Shown: piece by piece, positions 40,829 through 49,459 of the stretch
Position numbering within the stretch: position 1 is the stretch's first letter
How the letters are laid out: every line of letters starts with the position of its first letter
Origin: an uncultured Myxococcales bacterium
Lineage (GTDB): Bacteria; Myxococcota; Myxococcia; Myxococcales; Myxococcaceae
NCBI GenBank assembly: GCA_937980205.1
Contig: CALJKW010000021.1
Span: 62,001 to 126,000 of the forward strand
Reading direction: 5' to 3'
Length of the DNA: 64,000 nt
Position numbers and translations under genes: made by a program
The notes under the pieces: generated by a model
What the model was told of the DNA's origin: nothing
Database searches by the model: none
What the model saw: only the letters and a program-made list of their open reading frames with translations

Positions 40829-41968
40829 TCACTCGATCACGATGCGGTTCCGGTAATCCCCGGCCGCGTGACCGACGGTGTCGAAGCCGCGGCCCACGCT
40901 CGTCGCGGCCAGCGAGAAGACGAGCCACTGCACGGGCGCACCGTCGGACGCGAGCAGCTCGATCGCGTTCTGTGGCAGGCCGTAGCCTGCCGTCGGTGAC
41001 AGCTCCGTGCTCGCCTGCGCCGTGAAGTCGAGCAGCGTCACGCGGCACTGCGGTTCGCCGCCGTCGAGGAGCTCGAGGCTGACCGGTGAGCCTCGTCGCA
41101 CCGGATGCTCCGCCAGCGGTCGAAACGGCCCTTTCTCCGCGTCGCTGGCCTCGTACGCGCGCAGGTTCTCGCCGTCCCACGTGAGGAAGCGCATCGGGGC
41201 CGACGGGGGGACCTCGATGCTGGGGCTCTCCGGCGCGAGGCGGACGCTCAGCTCCTTCGCTCGCCACACCTCGATCAGCGTGAACCGGTTGAGGTGCGAG
41301 TACAGCGTCTCGCTCAGCGTGCGGCCCGCATCGATCAGCAGCGCTTCACCGTCGCGCCGGCTGACGACCGTTGCGGGCCCGAGCGCGGACCGTGCGTCGT
41401 CGCTGTTGAACGGGCTCCAGAAGCGGCTGCGCGACCCGTCCTCGAAGGTCAGTGTCGGATCGATGCGCAGGCGCAGTCGCCCGCAGTCCGTCTCGATCTT
41501 CGTGGCGGGCTCGCCGCCCTCGGGCAGGGACCCGAGCGGCCGCGTCGAAGGGTCGGGCGCTCTCAATGCCCACGAGGTGCCTGCGCCGATGACGGACATC
41601 AGCAAGGCGATCGCTGCCGAGCGGCGCGGGCGCCGTCGCACGCCGTCTCGCGACGCCAGCAAGAATGCGAGGCCCGTCGGGCCGACGACGAGCGCTGGGA
41701 AGACTCCCGCCCGCTCGTACAGCACGACCGCCGCGAGCCCGCCCGAGACGATCAGCGCTCCGACGGCGACGCGGCTCTCGAAGGCTTCGCGCTTGCGCGC
41801 CACGCAGACCACGCCGAACGCGCCGGCGATCATCAACGCTGCCGGTGCGACGACTCCGACCCACGTGCGCGGGTGCACGAGCGCGAAGCCAGCCGGCGTG
41901 TACACCCACGCTGCCAGCCCGACGGCCGTCGCCGCGATCCAGATCACCGCGGCGCCGAGGCGGGTCAC
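40829..41968 (-). CDS. Uncharacterised multi-helix membrane protein
   Basis: A 379-residue protein from GTG 41968. Four to five hydrophobic helices fill residues about 5-140 (AAVIWIAATAVGLAAWVY; APAALMIAGAFGVVCVA; FPALVVGPTGLAFLL; AAIALLMSVIGAGTSWAL). The remaining 230 residues form an extracytoplasmic, beta-rich domain with no family that I recognise. It is divergent from the glucose-6-phosphate dehydrogenase gene with 55 bases between. Confidence 0.75.
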   Translation of the reverse strand: MTRLGAAVIWIAATAVGLAAWVYTPAGFALVHPRTWVGVVAPAALMIAGAFGVVCVARKREAFESRVAVGALIVSGGLAAVVLYERAGVFPALVVGPTGLAFLLASRDGVRRRPRRSAAIALLMSVIGAGTSWALRAPDPSTRPLGSLPEGGEPATKIETDCGRLRLRIDPTLTFEDGSRSRFWSPFNSDDARSALGPATVVSRRDGEALLIDAGRTLSETLYSHLNRFTLIEVWRAKELSVRLAPESPSIEVPPSAPMRFLTWDGENLRAYEASDAEKGPFRPLAEHPVRRGSPVSLELLDGGEPQCRVTLLDFTAQASTELSPTAGYGLPQNAIELLASDGAPVQWLVFSLAATSVGRGFDTVGHAAGDYRNRIVIE

Positions 41969-42023
41969 GCGCTCGTGCTAACCGCGGAGTCTCAGGTAAC
42001 CTTCCCGTCCCCTCCGCGCCCAC

Positions 42024-43721
42024 ATGACCCGCACTCGCGACATTGCGTCGAAGTCGGTGCTGCTGCCGAAGACGACGGCAGCCACGCAGGTGCCGTCGAC
42101 GGTCAACGTGACGCCGGAGAAGACGGCTTCCGCTGACCAGGTCGTCGCTCCGCAGAAGAAGTTCCCCGGCGCCGTTCCGTCCTCGCAGCCGCTCACCGGC
42201 TTCGCCGACCCCTTCAAGAGCCGCCCCGTCACCGACTTCGTCGTCTTCGGAGCCACCGGAGATCTCATGAAGCGGCTCCTCCTGCCCTCGCTCATCGGGC
42301 TCACTGCCGATCAGGGACTCCCGAAGGGCTCCACCGTGCTCGGCGTCGGCCGCGCCAAGGGCACCGACGACTCCTTCCGCGCCGAGATGCGCGAGGCCGC
42401 CGGCACCTTCGCCAAGACGAAGCCCGACTCGCCCGAGCTCGAGAGGCTCACCGGCTCCATGGGCTTCCAGTCCGCCGACTTCACGCCCGAGGACCTCGCC
42501 GTCCTCAAGGCGCGCCTCGACGCTCAGGATGCCTCGCGTCCCGCAGGCGCCCAGAGACTCCTCTACCTCGCGCTCCCGCCGCAGGTCGTCCCGCAGGCCA
42601 TCCAGGCGCTGAAGGCCGCCGGCCTCCTCGACATCGCCGACGGCAAGCCGCCGGTGAAGATCGTCCTCGAGAAGCCGTTCGGGCACGATCTCCAGAGCGC
42701 GCGCGAGCTCCGCGATCTTCTGAAGGACTCGCTCACCGACCCGAAGGGCAACGTGCGCTGGCAGGACCGCGTCCTGCTCATCGACCACTACATGGGCAAG
42801 GCCGCGGTCGAGAAGCTGCGCGACCTGCGCTTCGGGAAGCCCTCCGCCGACGCTCCGTGGAACGGCGCCTTCGAGTCGATGCTCAACGCGCACCACATCG
42901 ACCGCATCGAGATCCAGGCGGAGGAAGACGTCGACATCGGCTCCGCGAAGCGCGGCAAGTTCATGGAGGCCGTCGGCGCCTTCCGCGACATGTTCCAGAG
43001 CCACCTGCAGCAGGTCGCCTCGCTGCTCGTCATGGACCGGCCGCGCAACAAGGCCGGCGCCTTCGACCAGGCGCAGGCCCAGGCGCTGATGCAGTTCCGC
43101 ACGCTCTCTCCGGACGAGGTGAAGACGCACACCGTTCGCGCCCAGTACGCGAGCGGCCGCATCGGCGACCGCGACGTCGAGGCCTACCGCGAGGTCGACG
43201 GCGTCGCGAACGACTCCAAGGTCGAGACCTTCTTCGCAGTCCGCACGCAGGTCGACTCCGAGAAGTGGCAGGGCGTGCCGTTCTTCATCTGGTCCGGCAA
43301 GGCGCTCGAGGAGAAGGAGACCTCCGTCCGCATCGACTTCAAGCGGCTCGCTCCGAACGTGCTCGCGCTGCTGAAGCAGCACGCTCCGGAGCTCTCCGTC
43401 GGGGCCCAGACGCCGGCCTCGCTGCAGATCTCCATCGACCCCAAGCCGCGCTACTCGCTCGAGGTCGCCGGCCAGTCGGTGGTGATCGCCGCGCCAGAGG
43501 CCTTCGACCGGCGACTCCCGCACCAGCGGCTGCTCGAGGAGGCGATGGAGGGGAAGACCGATCTCTTCGTCTCGCCCGAAGAGGCGCTCGCCCAGTGGGA
43601 GCACGCCGACGCCGTGCTCAACGCCTGGGCCCAGCAGCCCGAGGGGCCGCTGCTCTACACCGCCGGCACTCTGCCGAAGGCGGCGGCCGAGTACATGGAC
43701 GACGACGACGGTCGCCGCTGA
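42024..43721 (+). CDS. zwf: Glucose-6-phosphate 1-dehydrogenase
   Basis: A 565-residue enzyme converting glucose 6-phosphate to 6-phosphogluconolactone with NAD(P)+, the entry to the pentose phosphate pathway. The nucleotide-binding motif is FVVFGATGDLMKRLLLPSL (residues about 72-90), then IVLEKPFGHDLQSARELR, and the substrate site LLIDHYMGKAAVEKL. The family consensus at this site is RIDHYLGKE; the catalytic His and the Lys are kept while Glu after Lys is Ala. An N-terminal extension of about 68 residues, Thr/Pro/Ala-rich, is unusual. It is 28 bases upstream of an FHA gene. Confidence 0.92.
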   Translation: MTRTRDIASKSVLLPKTTAATQVPSTVNVTPEKTASADQVVAPQKKFPGAVPSSQPLTGFADPFKSRPVTDFVVFGATGDLMKRLLLPSLIGLTADQGLPKGSTVLGVGRAKGTDDSFRAEMREAAGTFAKTKPDSPELERLTGSMGFQSADFTPEDLAVLKARLDAQDASRPAGAQRLLYLALPPQVVPQAIQALKAAGLLDIADGKPPVKIVLEKPFGHDLQSARELRDLLKDSLTDPKGNVRWQDRVLLIDHYMGKAAVEKLRDLRFGKPSADAPWNGAFESMLNAHHIDRIEIQAEEDVDIGSAKRGKFMEAVGAFRDMFQSHLQQVASLLVMDRPRNKAGAFDQAQAQALMQFRTLSPDEVKTHTVRAQYASGRIGDRDVEAYREVDGVANDSKVETFFAVRTQVDSEKWQGVPFFIWSGKALEEKETSVRIDFKRLAPNVLALLKQHAPELSVGAQTPASLQISIDPKPRYSLEVAGQSVVIAAPEAFDRRLPHQRLLEEAMEGKTDLFVSPEEALAQWEHADAVLNAWAQQPEGPLLYTAGTLPKAAAEYMDDDDGRR

Positions 43722-43749
43722 GTAAGCTGCCGCCTCACCCCTCTTCACG

Positions 43750-44316
43750 ATGTTCACGATCAAAGAACTCACCAAGCTCAGCCAGTCGCTGAAGCCCTCT
43801 GCGCTGCGCAAGCAGCTCGGGCCTTTCGTGCTCGTGCAGCGGCCTCCCGAGGAGGAGGCGCACGTGCCGCACAAGCTCTCCGAGCCGGATGACCCGACGA
43901 ATCCGTGGGGCGAGCCCGAGAGCACGAGCGTCGCGCGCGCGGGCGCGGTCTCCGACGGCACCCTCGCGCTCGCGTTTCAGTTCGACTCGCTTGCGGTCGC
44001 GACGCTGCCTCCGCTGCAGGGCGTCGACGAGCTCGTCGTCGGCCGCCAGCCCGACTGCGATCTCGTGATCAACGACGGCTCGGTGTCGAAGCGCCACGCG
44101 GTCTTGCGTTGGGACGCCCAGCGCGCCCGCGCCACGCTGCAGGATCTCGGCTCGCGCAACGGAACTTTCATCAACGCCGGACCGAAACTCATGGGTGAGG
44201 CCACGGTTCATGACGGCGACATCCTCAGCTTCGGCGAGGTCCAGTTCTGGTTCTTGCTTACTGAGACGATGCTCGAGCGCCTCGCCCCGACGTCCCGCCT
44301 GCCGCGCGGCGTCTGA
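43750..44316 (+). CDS. FHA-domain protein
   Basis: A 188-residue protein. The N-terminal 75 residues are polar without a known domain. A single forkhead-associated domain covers about 88-168, with VVGRQPDCDLVIND, VSKRHAVLRWD and DLGSRNGTFINAG, retaining the Arg, Ser, His and Asn used to bind phosphothreonine. It follows zwf by 28 bases and is probably cotranscribed with it. A Ser/Thr kinase partner is expected in such signalling but no kinase gene lies in the window. Confidence 0.92.
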   Translation: MFTIKELTKLSQSLKPSALRKQLGPFVLVQRPPEEEAHVPHKLSEPDDPTNPWGEPESTSVARAGAVSDGTLALAFQFDSLAVATLPPLQGVDELVVGRQPDCDLVINDGSVSKRHAVLRWDAQRARATLQDLGSRNGTFINAGPKLMGEATVHDGDILSFGEVQFWFLLTETMLERLAPTSRLPRGV

Positions 44317-44483
44317 TCCCCGCCGCAGGTGCTTGATTCAGATATCAATTGCGCACGACGCGCACAGTCCACTCGCGTCAAATCTGATGACAATGTGCGG
44401 GGCTTTACACCCTAAGTCCCTGAATCAGGACGGAATTGATTTCTTGGTCAACAGGCATGTGATTTGATAATCAGCCCGGCGTG
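44317..44483. promoter_or_regulatory. AT-rich intergenic region upstream of the heme/lectin lipoprotein
   Basis: 167 bases without a gene, markedly richer in A and T than the rest of the window (for example TTGATTCAGATATCAATT and GGAATTGATTTC). It contains an 8-bp inverted pair, TGATTCAG near 44335 and CTGAATCA near 44420. It probably carries the promoter of the 44484-47908 operon; no confident -35/-10 assignment could be made. Confidence 0.5.
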
Positions 44484-46598
44484 ATGCCCCGCCCTCGATC
44501 GCTCACGTTGGCCCTCGTCGTGTGCGCAGCGTGCACTGGCGACATCTTCTCTGGCTTCCGCCCTGGCCAGTCGCCGAACGGAGGTGGCGCCGGGGGCGGC
44601 ACCGACACGGAGACGCCGATCGCGGTGGTGATGTCGGCGCCGCAGGTGCGCGTGCTGTCGGCTCCGGAGTACCGGGCGACGGTCCGCGATCTCCTCGGCC
44701 TCGACGTCGTGACGCCGCTGACGCAGAGCGACTGGACGGCGGGCTACGACAACGGCGCGAACATTCACGTCGACGACAACCTGCTGCACGCGCTGACCGA
44801 CGAGGCCGAGTCGCTGGCGACGCGGTACCTCGCGGGCAAGGGCCGCACCGACTTCCCGTGCTTCGACCCGGCGAACGTCACCGACGCGTGCATGCGCACG
44901 GTGATCGAGCAGCTCGGCCGCCGGGCGCACCGCCGGCCGCTGACTCCGGCGCAGGCGGACGAGCTGCTCGTGTTCTTCCGCTCGGTGGCGACCGCGACGA
45001 CGGATCGGCTGCTCGCCGCGCAGACCGTCGTGGCGCGCCTGTTGACCTCGCCGCAGTTCCTCTACCGCGCCGAGGTCGGCCGGCCGACGACTCCGAACGG
45101 AGATCTCTACGCGCTCGATCAGTTCGAGCGGGCGTCGCTCGTCGCGTACGCGCTGACCGGTACGATGCCCGACGAGCAGCTGCTGCTCGACGCCGAGGCC
45201 GGCCTGCTCGACGAGTCCGGCATCCGCCGGCACGTGCGGCGGCTGTGGGGCGCGGCGCCGACGCGGCGGCGCGTGGGCGACTTCTTCCGGCAGTGGCTCA
45301 AGGTGACGCGCCTCGACGAGATGGCGCAGAAGCCGGCGGCGTACCCGAAGCTGACGACTCCGGGCTTGGGCGCTTCGCTCAAGGCCGAGTTCGACGGCTA
45401 CGTCGGCAGCGTCGTGTTCGACGGCACCGGCACCGTGCCGGCGCTGTTCTCGGAGAGCTTCACCATCGCGGACTCGAACACGGCGCCGCTGTACGGCCTG
45501 CCGACTCCCGCGGCTCCGGCGCGGCTTCAGCTCGACCCGAAGGAGCGCAAGGGCGTGCTGACGCTGGCGAGCACGATGGCGGCGATCGCCTCGCACGAGT
45601 TCCCCGACCGGGACCGCCCGGTCGTCCGCGGCCTGATGGTGAAGGAGCAGCTGCTCTGCGAAGAGGTCGGGCCGCCGTCGAACATCAACACGGTCGCGGC
45701 GCAGATGACGGCGATGCAGATCCCGAACTTCGCCGACCTCACCACGCGCGAGCAGTACGAGGCGATGATGCAGCAGGGCAACGAGTGCAGGGCCTGCCAC
45801 CGGCAGTTCATGCCGCTCGGGTTCGCGCTCGGCCGGTACGACGGGCTCGGCCGCCACCGCGTCGAGCAGCGCGGGCGGGCGGTGAACGCGGCGGTCTCCG
45901 ACGTGCCGTTCGCCGGTGAGGTGCGCGGCTTCTCCGGCGGCACCGAGCTCGCCGACGCGCTGGCGCAGAGCCGGCGCACCGCCGAGTGCTTCGCGCAGAA
46001 CTTCGTCAGCTTCACCGTCGGCGCGGCGCACACGCAGCACTCCGACACGCTGTCCGGCTCGCTCGTGCAGCAGGCCGGCGAGGGCCCGCTCGAGATCGCG
46101 CGCTTCGTCGAGGACCTGCTCGCCAGCGAGCACCTCTACCTGCGCCGCGGGCTGCCGTACGTCGAGCCGATGACGGGCGGCACGGGCGGAGGCTCGGGCG
46201 CGGGCGGAGGCTCGGGCACGGGCGGCAGCGGTGGCGGTGGTGGGACGCAGACGGCGCGCACGGTGCTGCTGGCCTCCGGCGCGCGGCTGAACGGCGACGA
46301 CGAGGTGCGCTCGCAGGACGGGCAGTTCCGGCTCCAGTACCAGCTCGACGGCAACCTGGTGCTCTACCGCATCGGGGGCGCGGCCCTCTGGTCGAGCCGC
46401 ACGGCGGGCACGTCGGTGGGGAACACGTCGATGCAGGGTGACGGCAACCTGGTCGTCTACGACCGCGACAACGTGCCGCGCTTCCATCCGGCGACGCACG
46501 GCAACCCGGGCGCGCAGCTCTACATCGACGGCGCGGGGAAGCTGTTCATCGTGGCTCCGGACGGGCGGGAGCTGTGGAACTCGGGAGGCACTCCATGA
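44484..46598 (+). CDS. DUF1592/DUF1588 cytochrome-like lipoprotein fused to a bulb-type lectin domain
   Basis: A 704-residue protein with a lipoprotein-type signal (LTLALVVCAAC). The planctomycete-type module set appears in order: DUF1587 (LSAPEYRATVRDLLGLDV), DUF1595 (QLGRRAHRRPLTPAQADELL), DUF1592 (LTSPQFLYRAEVG), DUF1588 (FPDRDRPVVRGLMVKEQLLC, then a heme-c motif CRACH at about residue 435), and DUF1585 (GTELADALAQSRRTAECFAQ). After a Gly/Ser/Thr linker (residues about 565-585) comes a B-lectin domain with two QxDxNxVxY sites (QLDGNLVLY, QGDGNLVVY) and a degenerate third. It probably sits on the cell surface or in the periplasm. It overlaps its DUF1552 partner by four bases. Confidence 0.9.
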   Translation: MPRPRSLTLALVVCAACTGDIFSGFRPGQSPNGGGAGGGTDTETPIAVVMSAPQVRVLSAPEYRATVRDLLGLDVVTPLTQSDWTAGYDNGANIHVDDNLLHALTDEAESLATRYLAGKGRTDFPCFDPANVTDACMRTVIEQLGRRAHRRPLTPAQADELLVFFRSVATATTDRLLAAQTVVARLLTSPQFLYRAEVGRPTTPNGDLYALDQFERASLVAYALTGTMPDEQLLLDAEAGLLDESGIRRHVRRLWGAAPTRRRVGDFFRQWLKVTRLDEMAQKPAAYPKLTTPGLGASLKAEFDGYVGSVVFDGTGTVPALFSESFTIADSNTAPLYGLPTPAAPARLQLDPKERKGVLTLASTMAAIASHEFPDRDRPVVRGLMVKEQLLCEEVGPPSNINTVAAQMTAMQIPNFADLTTREQYEAMMQQGNECRACHRQFMPLGFALGRYDGLGRHRVEQRGRAVNAAVSDVPFAGEVRGFSGGTELADALAQSRRTAECFAQNFVSFTVGAAHTQHSDTLSGSLVQQAGEGPLEIARFVEDLLASEHLYLRRGLPYVEPMTGGTGGGSGAGGGSGTGGSGGGGGTQTARTVLLASGARLNGDDEVRSQDGQFRLQYQLDGNLVLYRIGGAALWSSRTAGTSVGNTSMQGDGNLVVYDRDNVPRFHPATHGNPGAQLYIDGAGKLFIVAPDGRELWNSGGTP

Positions 46599-47908
46599 AT
46601 CGGCGTGAGTTCATCTTCGGCTCGCTGAAGGCCGCGGCGCTGTTCTCGCCGATCCTCGCGGGGCGCGGTGCGTCGGCGCAGGCGGCGGGCGCGATCCCGA
46701 AGCGGCTGTTCGTGTGGGTCGCGTCGGCGGGTTACCCCGACGAGGAGTCGTTCTTCACCAACGGCACGTGGTCTCCGAGCAACCTGGGCGAGATCCTCGA
46801 GTTCTGCGGCCCGGTGAAGGAGAACATGGTCGTCATCGACGGCGTGGACATCCGCGACTCCGGCTACAACGCCGCGGGAGCGAACCACGCGCGCGCGCCC
46901 GGCAAGGTGGTGACGGCCGCGGACGTGATCGACGACGGCGGCGAAGGTCTGCCGGGCGGCATCTCGATCGATCAGTTCGTCGCGCAGCGGCTGAACCTCA
47001 CGCCGCTCGAGGTGAACATCACGGACGTCGAGGGGCGCAGCGACGAGTCGATTCGCGAGCGGCCGTTCGCGACGGGGCCGGGCGCGTTCAAGATCGCGAT
47101 CAAGCCGCCGTCGGTGGCGTTCGACAAGGTGTTCGGTGGCTTCGTGCCGCCGCAGGACAACAGCCCCGAGCGGCAGGCGCTGATCCGGCGGCTGATGGCG
47201 CGCCGCTCGCTGATGGACGGCATGTCGCAGGACTTGAGGCGCCTGCGCGGCCAGCTGTCCGGCATGGAGAAGCTGAAGCTCGACATCCACGAAGACGCGA
47301 TCCGCAAGGCGGAGCTGAGCGTCGCGCGGGATCTCGAGAACGCGCCGCGGCCGATGGCGTCGTGCGCGCCGGGCCAGCGGCCGACGAACGACTTCGACAT
47401 CAAGCACCGCTTCGATGCGCACTTCGACACGATGTTCGCGGCGTTCGCGTGCAACCGCGTGCAGGTGGGCTCGATGGTGTGGGGCGGCTCGGGCTTCGGG
47501 TGGCGGTACAGCTGGATCGGGAAGAACATCTCCGACCTGCACAACGACGTGCACCACCAGGCCGGGCCGCAGCGCAGGGACTACATGGAGTGCGCGCGCG
47601 ACGACTGGAGGCGGCTCGGCGACTTCGTGCTGCGCCTGCGGAACACGCCCGAGGGCGACGGCAACATGCTCGACAACACGATCGTGCTCGGCATCTCGCA
47701 CTTCAGCCACCACCACGACATTCGCCGGCTGCCGTGCGTGCTGTTCGGGACGCAGAAGGGCGGCCTCGTGGGCGGCCGCTGCATCAAGTTCCAGAACGGG
47801 TCGCACATCCACAACGACAAGGTGCTGACGTCGGTCGCGCGGCTGATGGGCATCAACGTGAACGGCTTCGGAGACGATCAGAACTGCGGGCCAGTGCCGG
47901 GGCTCTGA
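46595..47908 (+). CDS. DUF1552 family protein
   Basis: A 437-residue protein from ATG 46595. The N-terminus MNRREFIFGSLKAAALFSP has a twin-arginine-like signal, cleaved near ASAQA, so it is exported, possibly folded. The body shows DUF1552 features (PKRLFVWVASAGYPDEESFF; GGISIDQFVAQRL; LMDGMSQDLRRLRGQLSGME; HHDIRRLPCVLFGTQKGG). DUF1552 genes almost always accompany DUF1592/DUF1588 genes in planctomycetes and myxobacteria, and the biochemical role of the pair is unknown. Translational coupling to the cytochrome-like gene indicates a shared complex or pathway. Confidence 0.9.
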   Translation: MNRREFIFGSLKAAALFSPILAGRGASAQAAGAIPKRLFVWVASAGYPDEESFFTNGTWSPSNLGEILEFCGPVKENMVVIDGVDIRDSGYNAAGANHARAPGKVVTAADVIDDGGEGLPGGISIDQFVAQRLNLTPLEVNITDVEGRSDESIRERPFATGPGAFKIAIKPPSVAFDKVFGGFVPPQDNSPERQALIRRLMARRSLMDGMSQDLRRLRGQLSGMEKLKLDIHEDAIRKAELSVARDLENAPRPMASCAPGQRPTNDFDIKHRFDAHFDTMFAAFACNRVQVGSMVWGGSGFGWRYSWIGKNISDLHNDVHHQAGPQRRDYMECARDDWRRLGDFVLRLRNTPEGDGNMLDNTIVLGISHFSHHHDIRRLPCVLFGTQKGGLVGGRCIKFQNGSHIHNDKVLTSVARLMGINVNGFGDDQNCGPVPGL

Positions 47909-47961
47909 GCGACGCCTTCAGGCACAACGGCTGCAATACCTGGCCTCCATCGGAGGCTGTG

Positions 47962-48426
47962 ATGGGCTACAGGGTTGAAGAGGTCTCGCTCGCCGGGGGA
48001 CCGGCGCTGGCGATTCGCGGCGCCGTCCCGATGACGGAGCTGCCGCGGTTTTTTGCGGGAGCGTTCACCGAGCTCGCCGCCGCGGCGTACGCTGCGCGCG
48101 CAAAATGCGTGGCGCCGCCGTTCGCGCGCTATCTCTGCGTCTGGCCGGAGCGGGTCGAGGTGGAGGCGGTGATGCCCCTGGACGTGCCGGTGGGGACGTG
48201 TGGGCGCGCGAAGCCCCAGATCCTCGCGAAGGGGCCGGCGATCCAGGTGGCGCACCAGGGGCCGTATGACGCGATGGCTCCGGCGTACTCGGCGATCCAG
48301 CAGTGGATCGAAGGGCACCATGTGCAGGCCGCCGAGCCGCCGCGCGAGGTGTACCTGACGTCGCCGGGCGAGGTGCCGGACCCGGGACAGTGGCAGACAC
48401 TGATCGTGCAGCCGCTCGCGAGCTGA
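47962..48426 (+). CDS. GyrI-like small-molecule-binding domain protein
   Basis: A 154-residue stand-alone GyrI-like/AraC-effector-binding domain (MGYRVEEVSLAGGPALAIRG start; VEVEAVMPLDVPV; ILAKGPAIQVAHQGPYDAMA; REVYLTSPGEVPDPGQWQTL end). These domains bind small hydrophobic ligands or, in GyrI/SbmC, protect gyrase. There is no DNA-binding domain. The ATG has a CGGAGG ribosome-binding site 4-5 bases upstream of GTGATG, so this start is chosen over the long upstream frame, which is a shadow of the DUF1552 gene. Confidence 0.87.
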   Translation: MGYRVEEVSLAGGPALAIRGAVPMTELPRFFAGAFTELAAAAYAARAKCVAPPFARYLCVWPERVEVEAVMPLDVPVGTCGRAKPQILAKGPAIQVAHQGPYDAMAPAYSAIQQWIEGHHVQAAEPPREVYLTSPGEVPDPGQWQTLIVQPLAS

Positions 48427-48453
48427 GCCGAGCCGCGCCTGCCGCGCTCGCGG

Positions 48454-49425
48454 TCAGCCGGAGAGCGAGCGGTAGAGCTCCAAGAGCGCGCGGGCTTCCT
48501 TGTCGACGCCGAGCTCTCGCCGGACGAGGTCGGCTCCGGCGGCGCCGACCTCGTGCGCGCGCTGCGGGTTCGCGAGGAGCTCGCTCAGGATCGCTCGAAG
48601 CTGATCGACGTTGCCGGCTTCGTACGTGAAGCCGGTCTTGCCGTGCTCGATCATGCGGTCCATCGCGTTGAGCTTCGTGGTGACGAGGCAGCAACCGGCG
48701 GCCATCGCCTCGAGACGGACGAGGCCAAAGCTCTCGTGGTGCGAGGGCATGACGACGACGGTGAGGCCGCGGTACCAGCGCTCGACGTCTGGGGACTCTC
48801 CGGCGAGGTGGAGGCCGAGGCCCTCGGCCCAGGCGCGCTCGGCCGGCTTGACGAGCCCGACGAGCACGGCGCGCCACTTCGGGTGATGCGGGAGCAGCGG
48901 GCGGACGGCTTCGGCGAAGTCTCCCTGGCCTTTGTCGGGGCGGACGCGGCCGATGACGCCGATGCCGTAGTCGCCGCCGAGGCCGAGCGGAGACCACGCG
49001 CGCTCGCCGGTGGTGAAGCGCTTCGTGTCGACGCCGTGGCCGATGACGGTGGAGGGCAGGCCCAGGGTCTCGGCGGCCTCGGGCGAGACCGAGATGACGC
49101 GGTCGGCGCGGCGCGCGAGGAAGGAGGTGAGCCAGGCGGGCTTGCCGGTCGAGTGCCGGGTCCAGACGACGCGCAGCTTGCGCTTGAAGAGGCGAAGCGC
49201 GAGCCCGACGAGCAGCTCGTTGACGCGGTGGGCGTGCCAGACGATGGGGCCGCCGCGGCGGAGCAGGGCGCTCCAGCCGATGCGGGGGAGCGAGGTGTCG
49301 CGCAGGGTGCCCATGACGCGGGCCTCGAGCGCTCCGTTGAGTGCGGGCACGACGGTCTCCACGTGCCGGGTGGCACCGGTGTAGCGCGCATGAAAATGCG
49401 GGTGGACGACCAAGGATGAAGACAC
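48454..49425 (-). CDS. Glycosyltransferase family 4
   Basis: A 323-residue GT-B fold glycosyltransferase from GTG 49425. The N-terminal region has HPHFHARYTGATRHVE (a myxobacterial-type acceptor-side motif) and VWHAHRVNELL. The C-terminal nucleotide-sugar site has the GT4 Glu-x7-Glu motif within SHHESFGLVRLEAMAAGCCL, preceded by GIGVIGRVRPDKGQGDFAEA. It probably transfers a sugar to lipid- or polysaccharide-linked acceptors on the cytoplasmic side of the membrane. It is divergent from lgt with 34 bases between. Longer upstream frames are antisense to lgt. Confidence 0.88.
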   Translation of the reverse strand: MSSSLVVHPHFHARYTGATRHVETVVPALNGALEARVMGTLRDTSLPRIGWSALLRRGGPIVWHAHRVNELLVGLALRLFKRKLRVVWTRHSTGKPAWLTSFLARRADRVISVSPEAAETLGLPSTVIGHGVDTKRFTTGERAWSPLGLGGDYGIGVIGRVRPDKGQGDFAEAVRPLLPHHPKWRAVLVGLVKPAERAWAEGLGLHLAGESPDVERWYRGLTVVVMPSHHESFGLVRLEAMAAGCCLVTTKLNAMDRMIEHGKTGFTYEAGNVDQLRAILSELLANPQRAHEVGAAGADLVRRELGVDKEARALLELYRSLSG

Positions 49426-49459
49426 GGCAGGGTTTTGTTGGCAGAAGGTTCTATCGAAC

